A stretch of DNA of 64,000 bases, taken from Dipodascopsis uninucleata var. uninucleata. Taxonomy: Eukaryota > Ascomycota > Lipomycetes > Lipomycetales > Lipomycetaceae. The notes beneath the pieces are model-generated. The model saw nothing but the letters and a program-made list of their open reading frames with translations. It was not told where the DNA came from and ran no database searches. How positions within the stretch are numbered: position 1 is the first letter of the stretch; the number at the start of each line of letters is the position of its first letter. A program made the translations under genes and the position numbers. Location of the stretch: NCBI GenBank assembly GCA_030568195.1, contig JAJLTO010000004.1, forward strand, positions 992,001 to 1,056,000. The letters are read 5' to 3'. Positions 10,560 to 21,946 of the stretch are shown piece after piece.

Positions 10560-12932
10560 CTAAGAGTACGCAGTTTCATAGTAATCTAGTCTAAGTCTGT
10601 TGGTAGTAAGACAGTCGACTACAGTTGATCTAGCTTGGTCGACAAGTCCAGACGGTCCGCAGGTAAACACAGCCAAAGAGGCACCATCTGGAGCATTCAT
10701 AACAGTTTGCCAGACAACTTTCTCTATCTCAGGTTTCTGATAATGAAAGATGATATTGTCAGCAGTGAGCGTAGCATTGCTTGCCTTGATATCGAGAGCA
10801 TTGCAGTGCTCCATACTGCGATTGCAATGATCGTCTCTCTCAAATATGTCATCGTCACCTCTGCAAGTAATATTATCACCAATATTAACAGCAATATCAC
10901 CGGATTGTAGATAATGATCGACATTATCCATAGAAGCAGTAATACAAGTAGAAATACTAGCTGCGTCGTTGTTTAAACAGCTTTCGTCAGTCAGGATACT
11001 TAGTCGCTCTGCTAGATATTTGGATATATATATATCTATATCAATAAACGGATAGCTCTTGATATCCTCTAATTGTTCCTGTATCCAATGTATCTGTTCA
11101 ATTGTTCTAACCACCCAATGTAGAGATATCTTCTTCTTTAGTCCTAATCTAGTGAGATGTAAAGCATAAGAAATAGATGCTGTAATTCCAGCACCACCAG
11201 AGAGTAAGAGAACCTGATCGTAGAGCTCTAGTGGATATGAACAACCGTATGGTCCTTCAATCCAAATGCGAGCTTGAGCCTTATTGTTATTGTCTACAAC
11301 ATATCTATACAACTTGGCAGTCATACCATTTTTCGATTTTGCTATAAATGTACAAGTGTTGTCGCGCGCTTCGACTACTGAAAAAGGATGTGACTGCCAA
11401 AAATTGAAGCGTAGTACATACAAGTATGCATATAATCCTGGTTTGCATGTGAAATTTGCTAGAGGTTTGACAAGTATATTTGTGACGCTCGCATTAGTCT
11501 TAAGAATTGCCTTCCGAGAAAGTGAGCCAAAAAGAATCCGTATCATGCGCATTGCAAAATCCGCTACCACTATAATTGCCACTATTATCATAAACTTGTG
11601 GCTGCTAAACTGCGAAACATGAACATAGACACATACTATAAAAATTATAGCTAAGATAAGATGAGCAAGATGAAATATCTCAAAGAACAGTCTGCGAAAT
11701 ACATATAGAGACTGCAAAATAATTATTCCGAAAACGATGAAAGCCTGAATATATGAAAGCAGATAGACATGTCAGAACTGATAACGGTAAGTAGAAAAGA
11801 GCATTTAATTTTACTCACAATCACACCGAAGAAATTGGGCTCCATGTATACCACCGTCTGAGTTAATTGAGAATAGCCACCTTGCATCAATAGATAGAAA
11901 GAAATAGCAAATGTGTGAATTAACGAATCGGCGAAACATATCTACATATCCTATCGGTTAGAAAATTATATATAACAATACAAATAGTTACGCTACAACT
12001 CACTCTTGCAGCAGACTTATGAAAGACTTTGATTGTCTCAAGATCCCACCCAGTTAGACGCGAGACAGTAGTATTCCTGCCCGCAAATTGTATAGTAGGA
12101 ATTATCATCGCGACTGCTATAACACCAGACCGCTTTGCTATAAATAAGCAACGCTGCGAAGTAATAGATATAACCCCATCTGATGAATGCACTATAGGAA
12201 GAGAAGCAAATATTGCGATAAAATTTAAAGTCATGTATATCGTACATACCATAGCTTCCCATCGCAAAGGCAAGATACCTAATGGGAATTTGTAAATCAT
12301 CAATGGCTCATAGTGTTGAGACTTAAACAAAGAAGGTGTAATTAATCTACGCTGGATCCAAACTTCAAAAAACGTAGGCAGTGATCTCTTCTTCAATGTA
12401 CGAATAGCGTTTCGTCTCCAAGCAAGTGCAATAGTTCCAAGAAATATCCAAAAGAATATCAACGCGACACTAGGCTCGAAAAATTTATATTCGTTAGTCA
12501 CTTATGTACTAGTGAATATACATACGACAAGGAGGATTCTAAGGATCATTACCTGATTCGTACTGCTACTGTAATCGTCCGCTGTTCATTGATATACACA
12601 TCCTTTGTAAGATCAAAAATTTCCTGAGATATCCTAACAGGACTAGACAATTGCTGCGACTTTAAGATTGATGTCTCGTTCACAGATGCTTCTAAAGCAG
12701 CGCCATAAATCTTTTCATATCCAGGCATTGACGCGCATGAGACTAGACCACAGGATTTTTTGACATAGTCCCAAGCACTTAGTTTTGCCGTGGCATCACA
12801 ATATGAGATGCAAAGTGCATATGATTGCACAAAGATACTGCTTTCGCAACACAACAGTAGATTTTGACCACAGCCGTCATAATTATAAGACTGCGTAAGG
12901 AATAAACAGGCTCCACGGCACGCTAGACTCAT
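10560..12932 (-). CDS. Ferric/cupric reductase, FRE family, three introns
   Basis: Exons 12932-12553, 12469-12004, 11941-11819 and 11744-10560 give 717 residues. The first acceptor is the one after the branch TGACTAAC; a nearer AG would break the frame. Residues 1-125 form a Cys-rich extracellular part. The membrane core holds two H-x13-H haem pairs, H277/H291 and H351/H365. The cytosolic half has the FAD motif HPFSVV, the nucleotide motif GGAGIT and the C-terminal CGPSGLVD. These proteins reduce extracellular Fe3+ or Cu2+ using NADPH before uptake. A long acidic, Asn- and Asp-rich insert splits the NADPH domain. I see no clean signal peptide at this start, so a short upstream exon may be missing. 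Substrate metal and location (plasma membrane or vacuole) cannot be told. Confidence 0.9.
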
Positions 12933-13773
12933 TCCAGGCTATCTGACCTATCAGCTAGCTACTATTCAATTTAAAATTCGCACAATATGAAATATGGCTA
13001 TGAGTAAAATAGTAATAATGAATCTGCTAATTGCTCATATATAAATAGACTTTTCTAACTCTCTTATATAATCATGCATGCATCAGATGCAGACAAATTG
13101 CTCTAGCTATTACAAAATGATAGTTATATTCGAGTGAGATTTACTTCGCGTTATAGCAATTACCAGATTTTCAGCGACTTCGATTAGACGAGTGTTATTA
13201 TGAGCAATAGATCAGTACTTGGTATACAAATATCTTTTCAAGGGATCAACTCCCATAGATATACTTTTTCAAGATTCAAATAATAGAATAACTTGAAACG
13301 ACGAACCCATATAGTATATACTAGAATTGCTGTCGTTTGAACCAGCATGTAGTACGAAACTGCCTCAATCAAAGCAATAAGTGCAGATGATGCTTGCTTG
13401 CAACAAAACTGCTTAGATAGGCACGATATTCTATCCTTCGATTAGATAAGCACTTATGAAATGAGAAACTAGGAGCACATCAAGAATAATTTCAATGTGC
13501 GGAAAGTTCTTTAGATTGCAGCTTATGTCATGGTAAGGCATTAGAAATGTTCATCTAAAGCAATACACAGATATGATGAGGGAAATGTATTTCTGAAAGC
13601 CGCACGTCATGCAGAAAAAAGGATACTGCAAATATTGATATAAGACCAGAGACCAGAGTACACATATTACAATTAAAGTACTGAACATAATACATCATAC
13701 TTAATAAGAGACTTTTTCCAGAGCTATATCAATACCGCCACAAGATGAAGTAAATGCAGCACTCATATCGCTT
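12933..13773. other. Upstream region of the ferric reductase gene
   Basis: 841 bp between the reductase start and the FAM32A stop. The ferric reductase promoter should lie here and may include a missed signal-peptide exon: a hydrophobic stretch is readable on the minus strand near 12965-13030 but it lacks an in-frame ATG. No iron-regulator site stands out. Confidence 0.45.
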
Positions 13774-14427
13774 TTATCCAGGGCCAATCTATATTTAATA
13801 AACCATGGTTAGAAAAAGTTCATAATCATCTAAAGCACTGGTTGATAAGGTGCAATAGAAAGATCCGATTGGCAACAGGTAGTTGTCTTAAAGAACTCAC
13901 CTTTGGCATGTCATTATGATCGGTCAGCCTTTCCAGGTACGTGTTGTACTCTTCGATCCTCTCACGATGGGACTTTGCAGCCTTCTTCTCGAGTAGCTTT
14001 TCGAGCTATATGTCAGTCATTTAAGTCCCGTCAGTTTTCTATTAAAGCTATTGCAATATAATGATGGCATTTCTTCCACTGTAAAAAGCACTATGAACAA
14101 AAATATGGTGCCTGAAATAGGTCACACAATACACTACTAGTACACTTATAACTATCCAGAATTACTCACCCGTCTACGCTTAATTTCGTCAAACCGTTTT
14201 TCTGCCTCAGTACGATCATCTTGGCGGTCATTCTTTGCTTTCAATCCATCATCTAGATGATCTACGCCTCTTGTACCTGGCGCGTCATTGATGGATTGTT
14301 TTGCATCCGCTGATTCATACACCGATTTTTCAACCTTGTGAACCTTCCTTTTTTTCTTTTTCTCAACCTTGCAGCCCTTTATTTTAAGACCACCCCCCGG
14401 AATGTGGACATAATCATCAGATCCCAT
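13774..14427 (-). CDS. FAM32A-like spliceosome-associated protein
   Basis: Exons 14427-14170, 14005-13901 and 13788-13774 give 125 residues; all joins are in phase 0. The last exon encodes only four residues (IGPG) and the stop. The N-terminus has the short GGGLKIKG element followed by a Lys-rich tract (KKKKRKVHKVEK). The conserved C-terminus reads EKKAAKSHRERIEEYN, then LERLTDHNDMPKIGPG, matching FAM32A family ends. In human cells FAM32A sits in the late spliceosome and stabilises exon docking for ligation. To my knowledge S. cerevisiae lacks it, so its presence fits an intron-rich yeast. Divergent from MAF1. Family call is strong; the splicing role here is inferred from the human protein. 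Confidence 0.87.
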
Positions 14428-14998
14428 GCTTGAAAGAACAATTATGATAGATATCTAATAACTGCAGTTGCATCTAAGAGCTATCAGATACACGTAAAGA
14501 AAGTTATTAAAATAAGACGAGATCCAGCTGCAAATGGCTTTAACTCTGATATATTGCCTGCAAGGCGACGGACGACGCACAACAGATCTATCACGCTGCT
14601 AACAAAGTTATGGAATATACATCGCGCAACCTAACTCATGCCATTTCTGGAATCTTATCGCATTTTGGTTAGAGAGACATTTGTTTACCCTAATCCACAG
14701 ACCTAACGAATCTAGCTTTGACCGGATATCCACCAGGCTCATCGCGAGTTTGTAACATCATCTCTGCTAGAATCTAGCAAATGGATGTGGCATTACCGAC
14801 AACACCGAAGACTGCTTCTAGGAACGAGTAATACGCAGCGGATACATGTTTCAACCATCAGAGAGGTCAGAGAGTAATCCGAAGATTCTGATCGTATAGG
14901 ATAGTTATATAGTGAGCTAGCAGTGCATACTTTGAACACAGTAATATCGACATAGCATATTGGTGCAAGTAGCAACGTCGCATAAGACGTAGATAAAG
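14428..14998. promoter_or_regulatory. Divergent promoter region, FAM32A / MAF1
   Basis: 571 bp between divergent start codons. No TATA box or named site is evident. A short open frame here on the minus strand carries nothing recognisable. Confidence 0.45.
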
Positions 14999-16189
14999 AT
15001 GAAAGTAAGTGATTATCGAAAATCGAGGTGTCTGGAAGGAGCCTATTGTAGTCTGGAAACAGGGAACATCCTGAGAGGTTGATTTAGTTGGGTAGATGAG
15101 AAATATGGTGGCCAAGCGAGAGCGGGACTGTGCCTTTTATTGTCACACTGTAGTGGCTTATTGCGGAGACGATATCGGTGAACAGGACCTCATCATTACA
15201 GAATGTAATATACACCTATGCACAATAGAAATTTGGCATGAAAGCTATAGGATTGAGCAGATATCTGATCTTAAATATTAGAATTATTACTAACAATTTG
15301 TTAACGGATGTATAGTTCGTCGAGTTACAAGATCTCGAGGTTATCAACTCCGCTTTGGAGTTTGACACACCGGACTATAAGATTGTAGGAGGCTGTGATT
15401 TATATACTACAAAGGCGGCAGGCGGTGATAAGAAGCTGTACAAGACGATTGATAAGCAGCTCCACTCAATGCACCAAGATAATATGATGCTATCCTCTTC
15501 GCTCAGTCCTCCTTCATATTCTCCTCCTAATGATGTACGAGGTATACTTTTAAGGTCATCTGACAATACCATTGATTCTTCAACATTTTCGCCCCCATCA
15601 TCTTCAATGGCTGGAGCGTCTTCAGTGGGATCATCTCCGTTTGGACCTCTTGATCAAGTTTCTTCTAGAAGAACATTTGCCTATTTAGTTGCAGTTCTGA
15701 ATGCCAGCCATCCAGACCATGATTTTTCGTCCCTCAGGCCAGTAGATTTTAAACGCGAGCGTAGTGCGAACCAAGTTATGAATGCTTTCAACAATACACT
15801 CTTCAGTGCAGGCATGCCCGTACCTCCTATGATTTGGGAAGTAATTGATAGTCAAATTGATCTCAAGGTGAGTCATGATTTCCATCTAAGAAGTCTTTTA
15901 GTCGTACTTATACTAATGAAATTATCAAATATTTACCTAGGACTGCGTCATATACAGTCATACGCCTTCACCAACTTTTCTAGCTGATCAACCTGGTACA
16001 ATATGGTCAATGATGTGGTTTTTTTTTAACAAAAAACGAAAGCGTGTCGCATATCTATTCTTAAAAGGAATTCGACACCCTTACAATATGAATGGTTCAA
16101 AGAAAAATGATACGGCGAGTATATCTGATGAAATGGTTGACTATGAGTCGGATGAAGAAGTCGTTGGTGATCTAGAACTGGACGAATAA
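14999..16189 (+). CDS. MAF1: MAF1, repressor of RNA polymerase III
   Basis: Exon 1 is just ATG AAA (14999-15004); exon 2 is 15316-15867 and exon 3 is 15941-16189, giving 268 residues. The joined start reads MKFVELQDLEVINSALEF, the conserved Maf1 N-terminus. Further signatures are YKIVGGCDLYTTKA, SSRRTFAYLVAVLNASHPD, DYDF-like DHDFSSLRP, and in exon 3 CVIYSHTPSPTFLADQPGT and IWSMMWFFFNKKRKRVAY. The tail is acidic (DYESDEEVVGDLELDE). Maf1 shuttles to the nucleus and binds Pol III to block tRNA and 5S transcription under stress or poor nutrients. The Ser/Pro-rich stretch near residues 55-100 is where phosphorylation-controlled regions lie in relatives. S. cerevisiae MAF1 also carries an intron right after its first codons. 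Confidence 0.95.
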
Positions 16190-16992
16190 GGCAATGATTA
16201 TTTCAGTCTATTAGTATTAGTTACAAAACCGATAGCTGATATTGTATAGTACTATTTATTTTCTGATAGATGTCAGTTTTTTTCTTTTTGATAAATGCCT
16301 CTATTTTACATGTTATGCTTTTATTTGGTATCATGAACTCTATATTATTAATGTATTAAGTATAATGGACGGGTGTACTGGCTTTGGGTTTTATGTTCTA
16401 GTTCTATAAGAATCAGGTATTTTGATGCTTTTAGCAGACCTACTTTTTCAGTATCTTGATACTCTCTCTTTTGTTTCTTTTTTCTATACAGAGTTACTGT
16501 TGGCGCTTGTATTCTTCAGATTAATCAGGATCTTTTATTATCTTTTATTATCATTTACTATCTATTTTCTTAGTTATTCTGAAAATCTCTGAAGACTAAT
16601 TTATACTACTGTTCTTTGGTTCCAAATGCTGGATTATCACAGCTACATCGTATAGTCCCAGTATTATACTAATTTTTTTTCTATGATGTCAACTCCTCAA
16701 TTATTTTATTTTTTGATAGTTATGCTTATTGTATGTGTTATGTTCAATGCTATTTCTAATGAAAGGTCTCGAGCAAACTACACTCATAAACATATGCTCG
16801 TGTATTTTCTAAGTAGATTAATTATTCTACCTTCCGTACTATATAACAAATAGAAATAGAAATTAATACGTAAAACACAAACCATAAACAGATAAATACA
16901 CCGGTATATCGAAAATACATAATTGAATGAGAAAATCCTTAGTAACACAAAATCAAAGACCCATCCCGATCGTAATTTCTATAAAGACGTAA
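16190..16992. other. Convergent intergenic region MAF1 / MCM2
   Basis: 803 bp of AT-rich, T-rich sequence with a directly repeated TCTTTTATTATC (around 16531-16555). It holds both 3' ends. No gene is seen. Confidence 0.6.
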
Positions 16993-19697
16993 TTATACAC
17001 GAGCTGAAGACGAAATTCCTCGACCGCTGGGGGGTAGCATGTATTTCATAAAACTCTTTTGCAGGCTCTTTTTGATACTTACTTTCTGAGCTCCAACAAA
17101 AGATGCGATTGCAACTCGAATCGCGCGGTCTATATCATAAGACGATACATATTCAGAGAGTCGCATCTTAGCAAAAGCTTCTGACAATCGCAATATGGAT
17201 TCCAGATGACGGACGGTGATTGGATAGCTACCAGTTGCAAGACTCTCACGTCTCATGTCCGCATATAGCTTTGCGATCTTGTCTTCGTCTATTTGTTGGA
17301 GCTTTGGTTTGACAGATTCCCTTGCATAGTTAATATACATGGCAAGTGTCTCCTGATCAATTGGTGATATCGAATCTTTTCTTGGTGATCTGCTAGATCC
17401 AGGTGCATCAGAAGAGAATACATCGCTGTGTTGGATACTCTTTGCTTCGAAAATTTCCCCGTCCAACTCCATGTTTTCGTTTCCAGTATCGGCATTGCCT
17501 GGATGAGATCTGTTATGAGATTCCACTACGAACTTTGCAAGTCTGCCGTCAGTCTCTGGATCAACTAAATCACGAACTACACATAATACATCAAAACGAG
17601 ACAGAATAGGCTCAGTGAGATTGACATTTTGAGCGAATGGAAGCGTAGAATTATATCGACCTCCATTTGGATTTGCAGCTGCAATAACCGCACATCTTGC
17701 CTGTAATGTAGTGACTATACCTGCCTTGGAAATGGAAATAGACTGCTGCTCCATAGCTTCATGAATAGAAGTTCGATCTTGGTCGTTCATCTTATCGAAC
17801 TCATCAATCAAGCACACGCCCTTATCTGCCAATACGAGAGCACCACCTTCAAGTGTCCATTCACTAGTTATAGGATCACGACGAACTGAGGCAGTCAAGC
17901 CAACTGCTGATGCACCTTGACCAGTCGCAAATACTGCTCTGTGTGCCGTCTTTTCAGAATATTTCAAAAATTGCGATTTCGCAGTACCAGGATCTCCAAG
18001 TAAGAGGATGTTAATGTCACCTCTGATGGAGTGCTTTCCGTTAATATCCTTAGGAACACCTCCAAAAAGTGAACATGCAATTGCAGTCTTAATGTCTTCA
18101 TGACCATAAATTGATGGCGCAATAGAGGCAATGATCTTTTCAATAATGTTTGGCTGACGTGCTAATTGGCGAAACATTCTTTCATCCTCCTCAGTAAAAG
18201 ATCTTCCTCGTCCACTATCCTCTCGTCTCCTTACAAGATTTGCTTCCAAAACAGTTGAGAAGACAGGAAAACCATTTTTAGCATTCAACTGACCGTCGTA
18301 AGTGTTCTTGTAGATTCCAATAACTTCAATTTCATCTCCTGGCTTGGCACTGTCAATGAGATCCCAAAGTAAGATGACTTCTCTGTGCCTAGGCAGTCGG
18401 CCTGCTGGGACTGTGCCTGGCGATTCTTGTAATGTGATCTTTTGGTAATTACGATAAACAGTCTTCTCAGTGTTTATCTCAAAGCCACTGCTTGCTTGAC
18501 AATTGTAACAATATGAAACTTTAATTTCAGTATCAGACTCTTGGAAAAAGGGGCCAAGTACAGTATTACATTTTCGGCAATTGAATTTGACGTATTTAAG
18601 CTGTGGAAATACTCCTGTTCTTCTCGTGACAACTCCAGACACCCTGACCAAAGTATTTAAATGAATCTCTCGGAGCTCTCGCAATGTGTAAGCAGTTGGC
18701 AAATCCGAGACGCGCACATGTATTTCTAAATGAATTCTCGAGTAATCTGGATAGTGAAGTTCCGTGACCTCCATTGCAACAACGTCAAAAATTTTTAAGA
18801 TCTCTGAAGGAGCATACTTCAAGAATCGTGCCAAAACACTCTTAGCTTCCATAAGATGTATATAGCTGATCTCTAGGCTCTCGCTGTTAACTTCACCAAG
18901 ATGCTTGATTCGGGCACCATAAACGGAGCGGCCATTCTCATCAATATATTCTAGTAAGAAATTCTTAAATTCTCTGGCGATAGTCCTATGTACTACAGGC
19001 TGTGAAACCCATTCAGCAATTGTAGATGCCTTTACGTCTGAAAGTGTGTTCAACTGCATTTCCTCCATCATGGGATCGTCGTCAGACATGTCAAGATCAT
19101 CATCATACGCATTTCTGCGTCTCCGATGTGTAGGAAGACCAAAATCAAGGTCCTCATCTAGAATATACCCTTGAATTAGCAATCATGACCCAATTTGATC
19201 AAGACTTTGAAAGGAAATTAACCTACCATCTAGAAAGGCATCTGGAACTCCACGTCTCTGCTGCATAACTCGATCACGACGATTAAGCATTTCATCAATT
19301 CTTCGCCTCTCTGCGATGTCAATATCTTCATAATCTTCGTCATCAATATCTCGAGCACCCAAATTGTAAGTGTTGTTTCTGTCTAAATTCTCGTAGTCTC
19401 TAAATATTAATTGGTGTTAGCAAAAGAATTTTCGCTTTAATAGATTGCCAAATACTCAGCTCCTTACTTTTCCAGATTGTCACCGAAAAGATCAATGCCA
19501 TCCTCCTCCTCCAACTGTTCGTCCAAATCATCTATGATATCGTCTTCCCCTAGCATTTCCTCCCCCTCCAAGTCGTCATTAAAAGGTACTGGCGGCGGTG
19601 ACGAAGGAGGTAGTGAAGATGGAGGTGCTGACGAAGGCACCGCTTCATTCTCTTCTTCACTGTCGTACTCTGGAGCCTGTCTTTTTCTGTTCGACAT
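16993..19697 (-). CDS. MCM2: MCM2, subunit of the replicative helicase
   Basis: Exons 19697-19468, 19399-19227 and 19169-16993 give 859 residues (S. cerevisiae Mcm2, 868). Residues 1-130 are an acidic disordered N-terminal extension of the kind that binds histones H3-H4 and is phosphorylated by DDK. A C4 zinc finger follows (CRKC, then CYNC, near residues 330-360). The AAA+ core has Walker A GDPGTAKSQ near residue 525, Walker B LIDEFDKMND, and the arginine finger SRFD near 658. The C-terminus holds a winged-helix-like part (PITVRHLESILRLSEAFAK). It acts in the nucleus in the Mcm2-7 double hexamer at origins. The promoter is shared with the Mlo2/UBR7 gene and is rich in ACGCG elements, as expected for G1/S control by MBF. 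Confidence 0.97.
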
Positions 19698-20086
19698 AAC
19701 GCTCTTAGCTTCGATAAATTTCTTTAATTTAGTTTTTTTATAGTCGTTAAAGTATCACGACAAGTATATCTGTTTAAGAAATGGAAGCAGTGAATTAATA
19801 ACCATAAATAGAACTGAGGAATGGGAGCTGTTCAAAAGGGATGGTTGATGAAGGAAAGTTCAATTAAATGCGCGTTTTGAGGTAGAACGCGACTACGTTC
19901 GCGTCGCGTTCTGACAAAATAGCCCAAACCCAACTGCACTGACTTATCGATTGTCGCGCCTTTCTTTAGATTCTACATCTTATGGGCTAACTTAAGCAAG
20001 AGTAGAGACGGCAAAAATATCGAAAAATTCAAGATCGAAATATATGGCATTCTGTTAGATATCAGAATTTTATAATTAAACTGAAA
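19698..20086. promoter_or_regulatory. Divergent promoter region MCM2 / UBR7-like
   Basis: 389 bp between the two start codons. The block 19868-19960 is locally rich in CpG and ACGCG-like elements, unlike the AT-rich surroundings (see the inverted repeat entry). This is the expected composition for MluI-cell-cycle-box control of MCM2. Confidence 0.6.
19884..19912. promoter_or_regulatory. Inverted pair of ACGCG (MCB/MBF-like) elements
   Basis: The bases AGAACGCGAC at 19884-19893 are repeated exactly in inverted orientation at 19903-19912 around a 9-base spacer. Each arm contains ACGCG, the core of the MluI cell cycle box bound by MBF (Mbp1-Swi6). Further CGCG cores occur at 19870-19874 and near 19953. 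They lie about 190-215 bp upstream of MCM2, a standard G1/S target in yeasts. Binding is inferred, not shown. Confidence 0.5.
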
Positions 20087-21946
20087 ATGTCGACAAGCGA
20101 ATCTGTGGGAAGCCCAGAATCAATTACTGCTCTAGACTATATAGAAAGTCAAAGACAACTGTAATACTCTCACAAGCAGATGTCCTGGATGTCAAACATC
20201 TGCCCTTTCGTGATCTTAATTGTTGCCATGGTATCTAACAGTTCTTACTTATAGGGAAAATGAGGCTCTTGATATACTACCTTACGATCCTACTCATTGC
20301 ACTTACTTTGATGGTCCGCTTCGGCAATCCGTATACGCTTGCTTAACGTGCATAGGTAAATCTAAAGATAAGCACCCCGCTGGAGTTTGCTATTCGTGCA
20401 GTATTCAATGCCATTCAGATCATGATCTTGTCGAATTGTTCAACAAACGAAATTTTGTCTGTGATTGTGGGACTTCTAGGCTTGCGTCATTTGGTGGCTG
20501 CAATTTGCGAAAAAATTTCAACGAGCTAGATATTGAGTCTAGTAGTAATAGATATGACCACAACTTCGAAGGTAGGTTCTGTTCTTGCGATACAAAATAT
20601 GATCCTGAAAACGAACGTGGAACAATGTATCAGTGCTTATTGGGTGATGCATGTAATGAGGATTGGTACCATGAAGAATGTATTCTTGGATTACCATTCG
20701 TTCTGCACCACATAAATACAGCAGTTCCTAATTCACCAAGTGGACATCCCACTGGAAAAGATCTATTAGACTTTAAGAAAGAGACTAGGATGCCCCCCTC
20801 TCCAAAGGGGCATCCAACAAAAGTTATAATTGATCAAAGCATTTTGAGCGAGGCTGATGAGGATGCTGAGGTTAATGACAAGGTTACTAAGAGACAACCT
20901 AAATCGCCAAAGGGCCACCCAACAGGTGTCAAGCTTTATCCTATATATGAAAAATCATTTGAAAAAGATAGTGGGAAGAGAACACCGTCATCACCAAAGG
21001 GTCATCCCACAGGTGTCAATCTCTTATCTGGATTCAATGATGATATAGGAGGATCTGCTTCTGATGAAGAAGGTGATGATGATTATAAACCTCCTGAGGG
21101 ATTTCCAGGTAGTGATACATTCGAAGCCTTCATTTGTTGGAAATGTGTTGCAAAACACAGGTCATTTTTTTCTCGATGGGCTGGATGGGAAGGTGTTGCT
21201 TTAGCACCGGTGATTCATAAAGATCAGGAGGACTTTTCTTCTGAATTGCTGAAAGATCTTAAGTCTAGCAATTCTGGTAAAGCACTGGCAAGCATCCTTA
21301 CTAAACGCAAATTTGAAGAACAGGAAGAGGAAGAGTATAGAAAAAGGCATTCTACAGATAACGACAATGGACTTTTTTCTCCGATATCAATTGAAACGGC
21401 CGATCGGAGCCTCTCGTCTGTGAATACATCTCCATTGGAAAGAACTACATCAAGTTGTAGCTCGGCATGTTCCATGCCGCCAGCAATATCCATCAGCGAA
21501 AACTTCTCGTTGTTTTTAGTGGAAGGATGGCGAGAGAAGATCTGTCACTGTAAAGGCTGTATGAAGATTTATGATCAATTCCCTATGCTTGATAAAGAAG
21601 AAATGGTATATGAGCCACCGAAAGATGACGATGAAAGTGAGTGTATAGCTTGTAACACAGTGTCACTACTATTAAATGAATACTAACTTATGCTTCTCAA
21701 TTGACAGCCTCTTCTCTTTTAGACGCTGGAACGAAAGCTCTCAATTCCATGCCACATCTTAGCACAATGGAAAGTATATATGCATATAATAAGATTAAGG
21801 AAAGGTTGTCAATGTTCCTGAAGCCTTTCGCTGACGAAGGGAAAATAGTCACGGAGCAGGATGTCAAAACCTTTTTTAGCACGGTGCACAAAAACTCTGC
21901 AGATATATCGCCATCAACATCAGCTACTTCTTCTAAGCCTGTATAA
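20087..21946 (+). CDS. Mlo2/UBR7-type UBR-box and PHD-finger protein with internal repeats
   Basis: Exons 20087-20160, 20255-21636 and 21708-21946 give 564 residues; the last intron has a perfect TACTAAC branch. A UBR box (residues about 38-110) has the Cys/His series HCTYF, YACLTC, VCYSCSIQCHSDHD, FVCDCG. A PHD-like finger starts near residue 130 (FCSCDTKYDPENERGTMYQC, DWYHEECILGL) and ends at DTFEAFICWKCVAKH near 312. Between these halves a long insert carries four copies of a SPKGHPTG-type motif (residues about 184-279). The C-terminal domain (GTKALNSMPHLSTMESI, MFLKPFADEGKIVTEQDV) is typical of the family. Human UBR7 is a histone H2B-linked E3 ligase and S. pombe Mlo2 affects chromosome segregation. 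Ligase activity here is inferred. Confidence 0.92.
20730..21017 (+). repeat. Four dispersed copies of a GHPTG motif inside the UBR7-like gene
   Basis: Copies start at about 20730 (SPSGHPTG), 20799 (SPKGHPTK), 20904 (SPKGHPTG) and 20991 (SPKGHPTG). The last two share PKSPKGHPTGV/SSPKGHPTGV and diverge at the DNA level. Spacing is 69, 105 and 87 bases, all multiples of three, and the spacers are acidic and unrelated to each other. The pattern is of short linear motifs under protein-level selection, not a recent DNA tandem array. Confidence 0.85.

Noticed and set aside
12481-12505. Nearer AG acceptor and GTG start for ferric reductase exon 2
   Set aside because: Using it breaks phase; the TGACTAAC there works better as the branch site for the acceptor at 12470.
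15096-15281. 61-codon frame within MAF1 intron 1
   Set aside because: Lies inside a well-supported intron and has no recognisable content.
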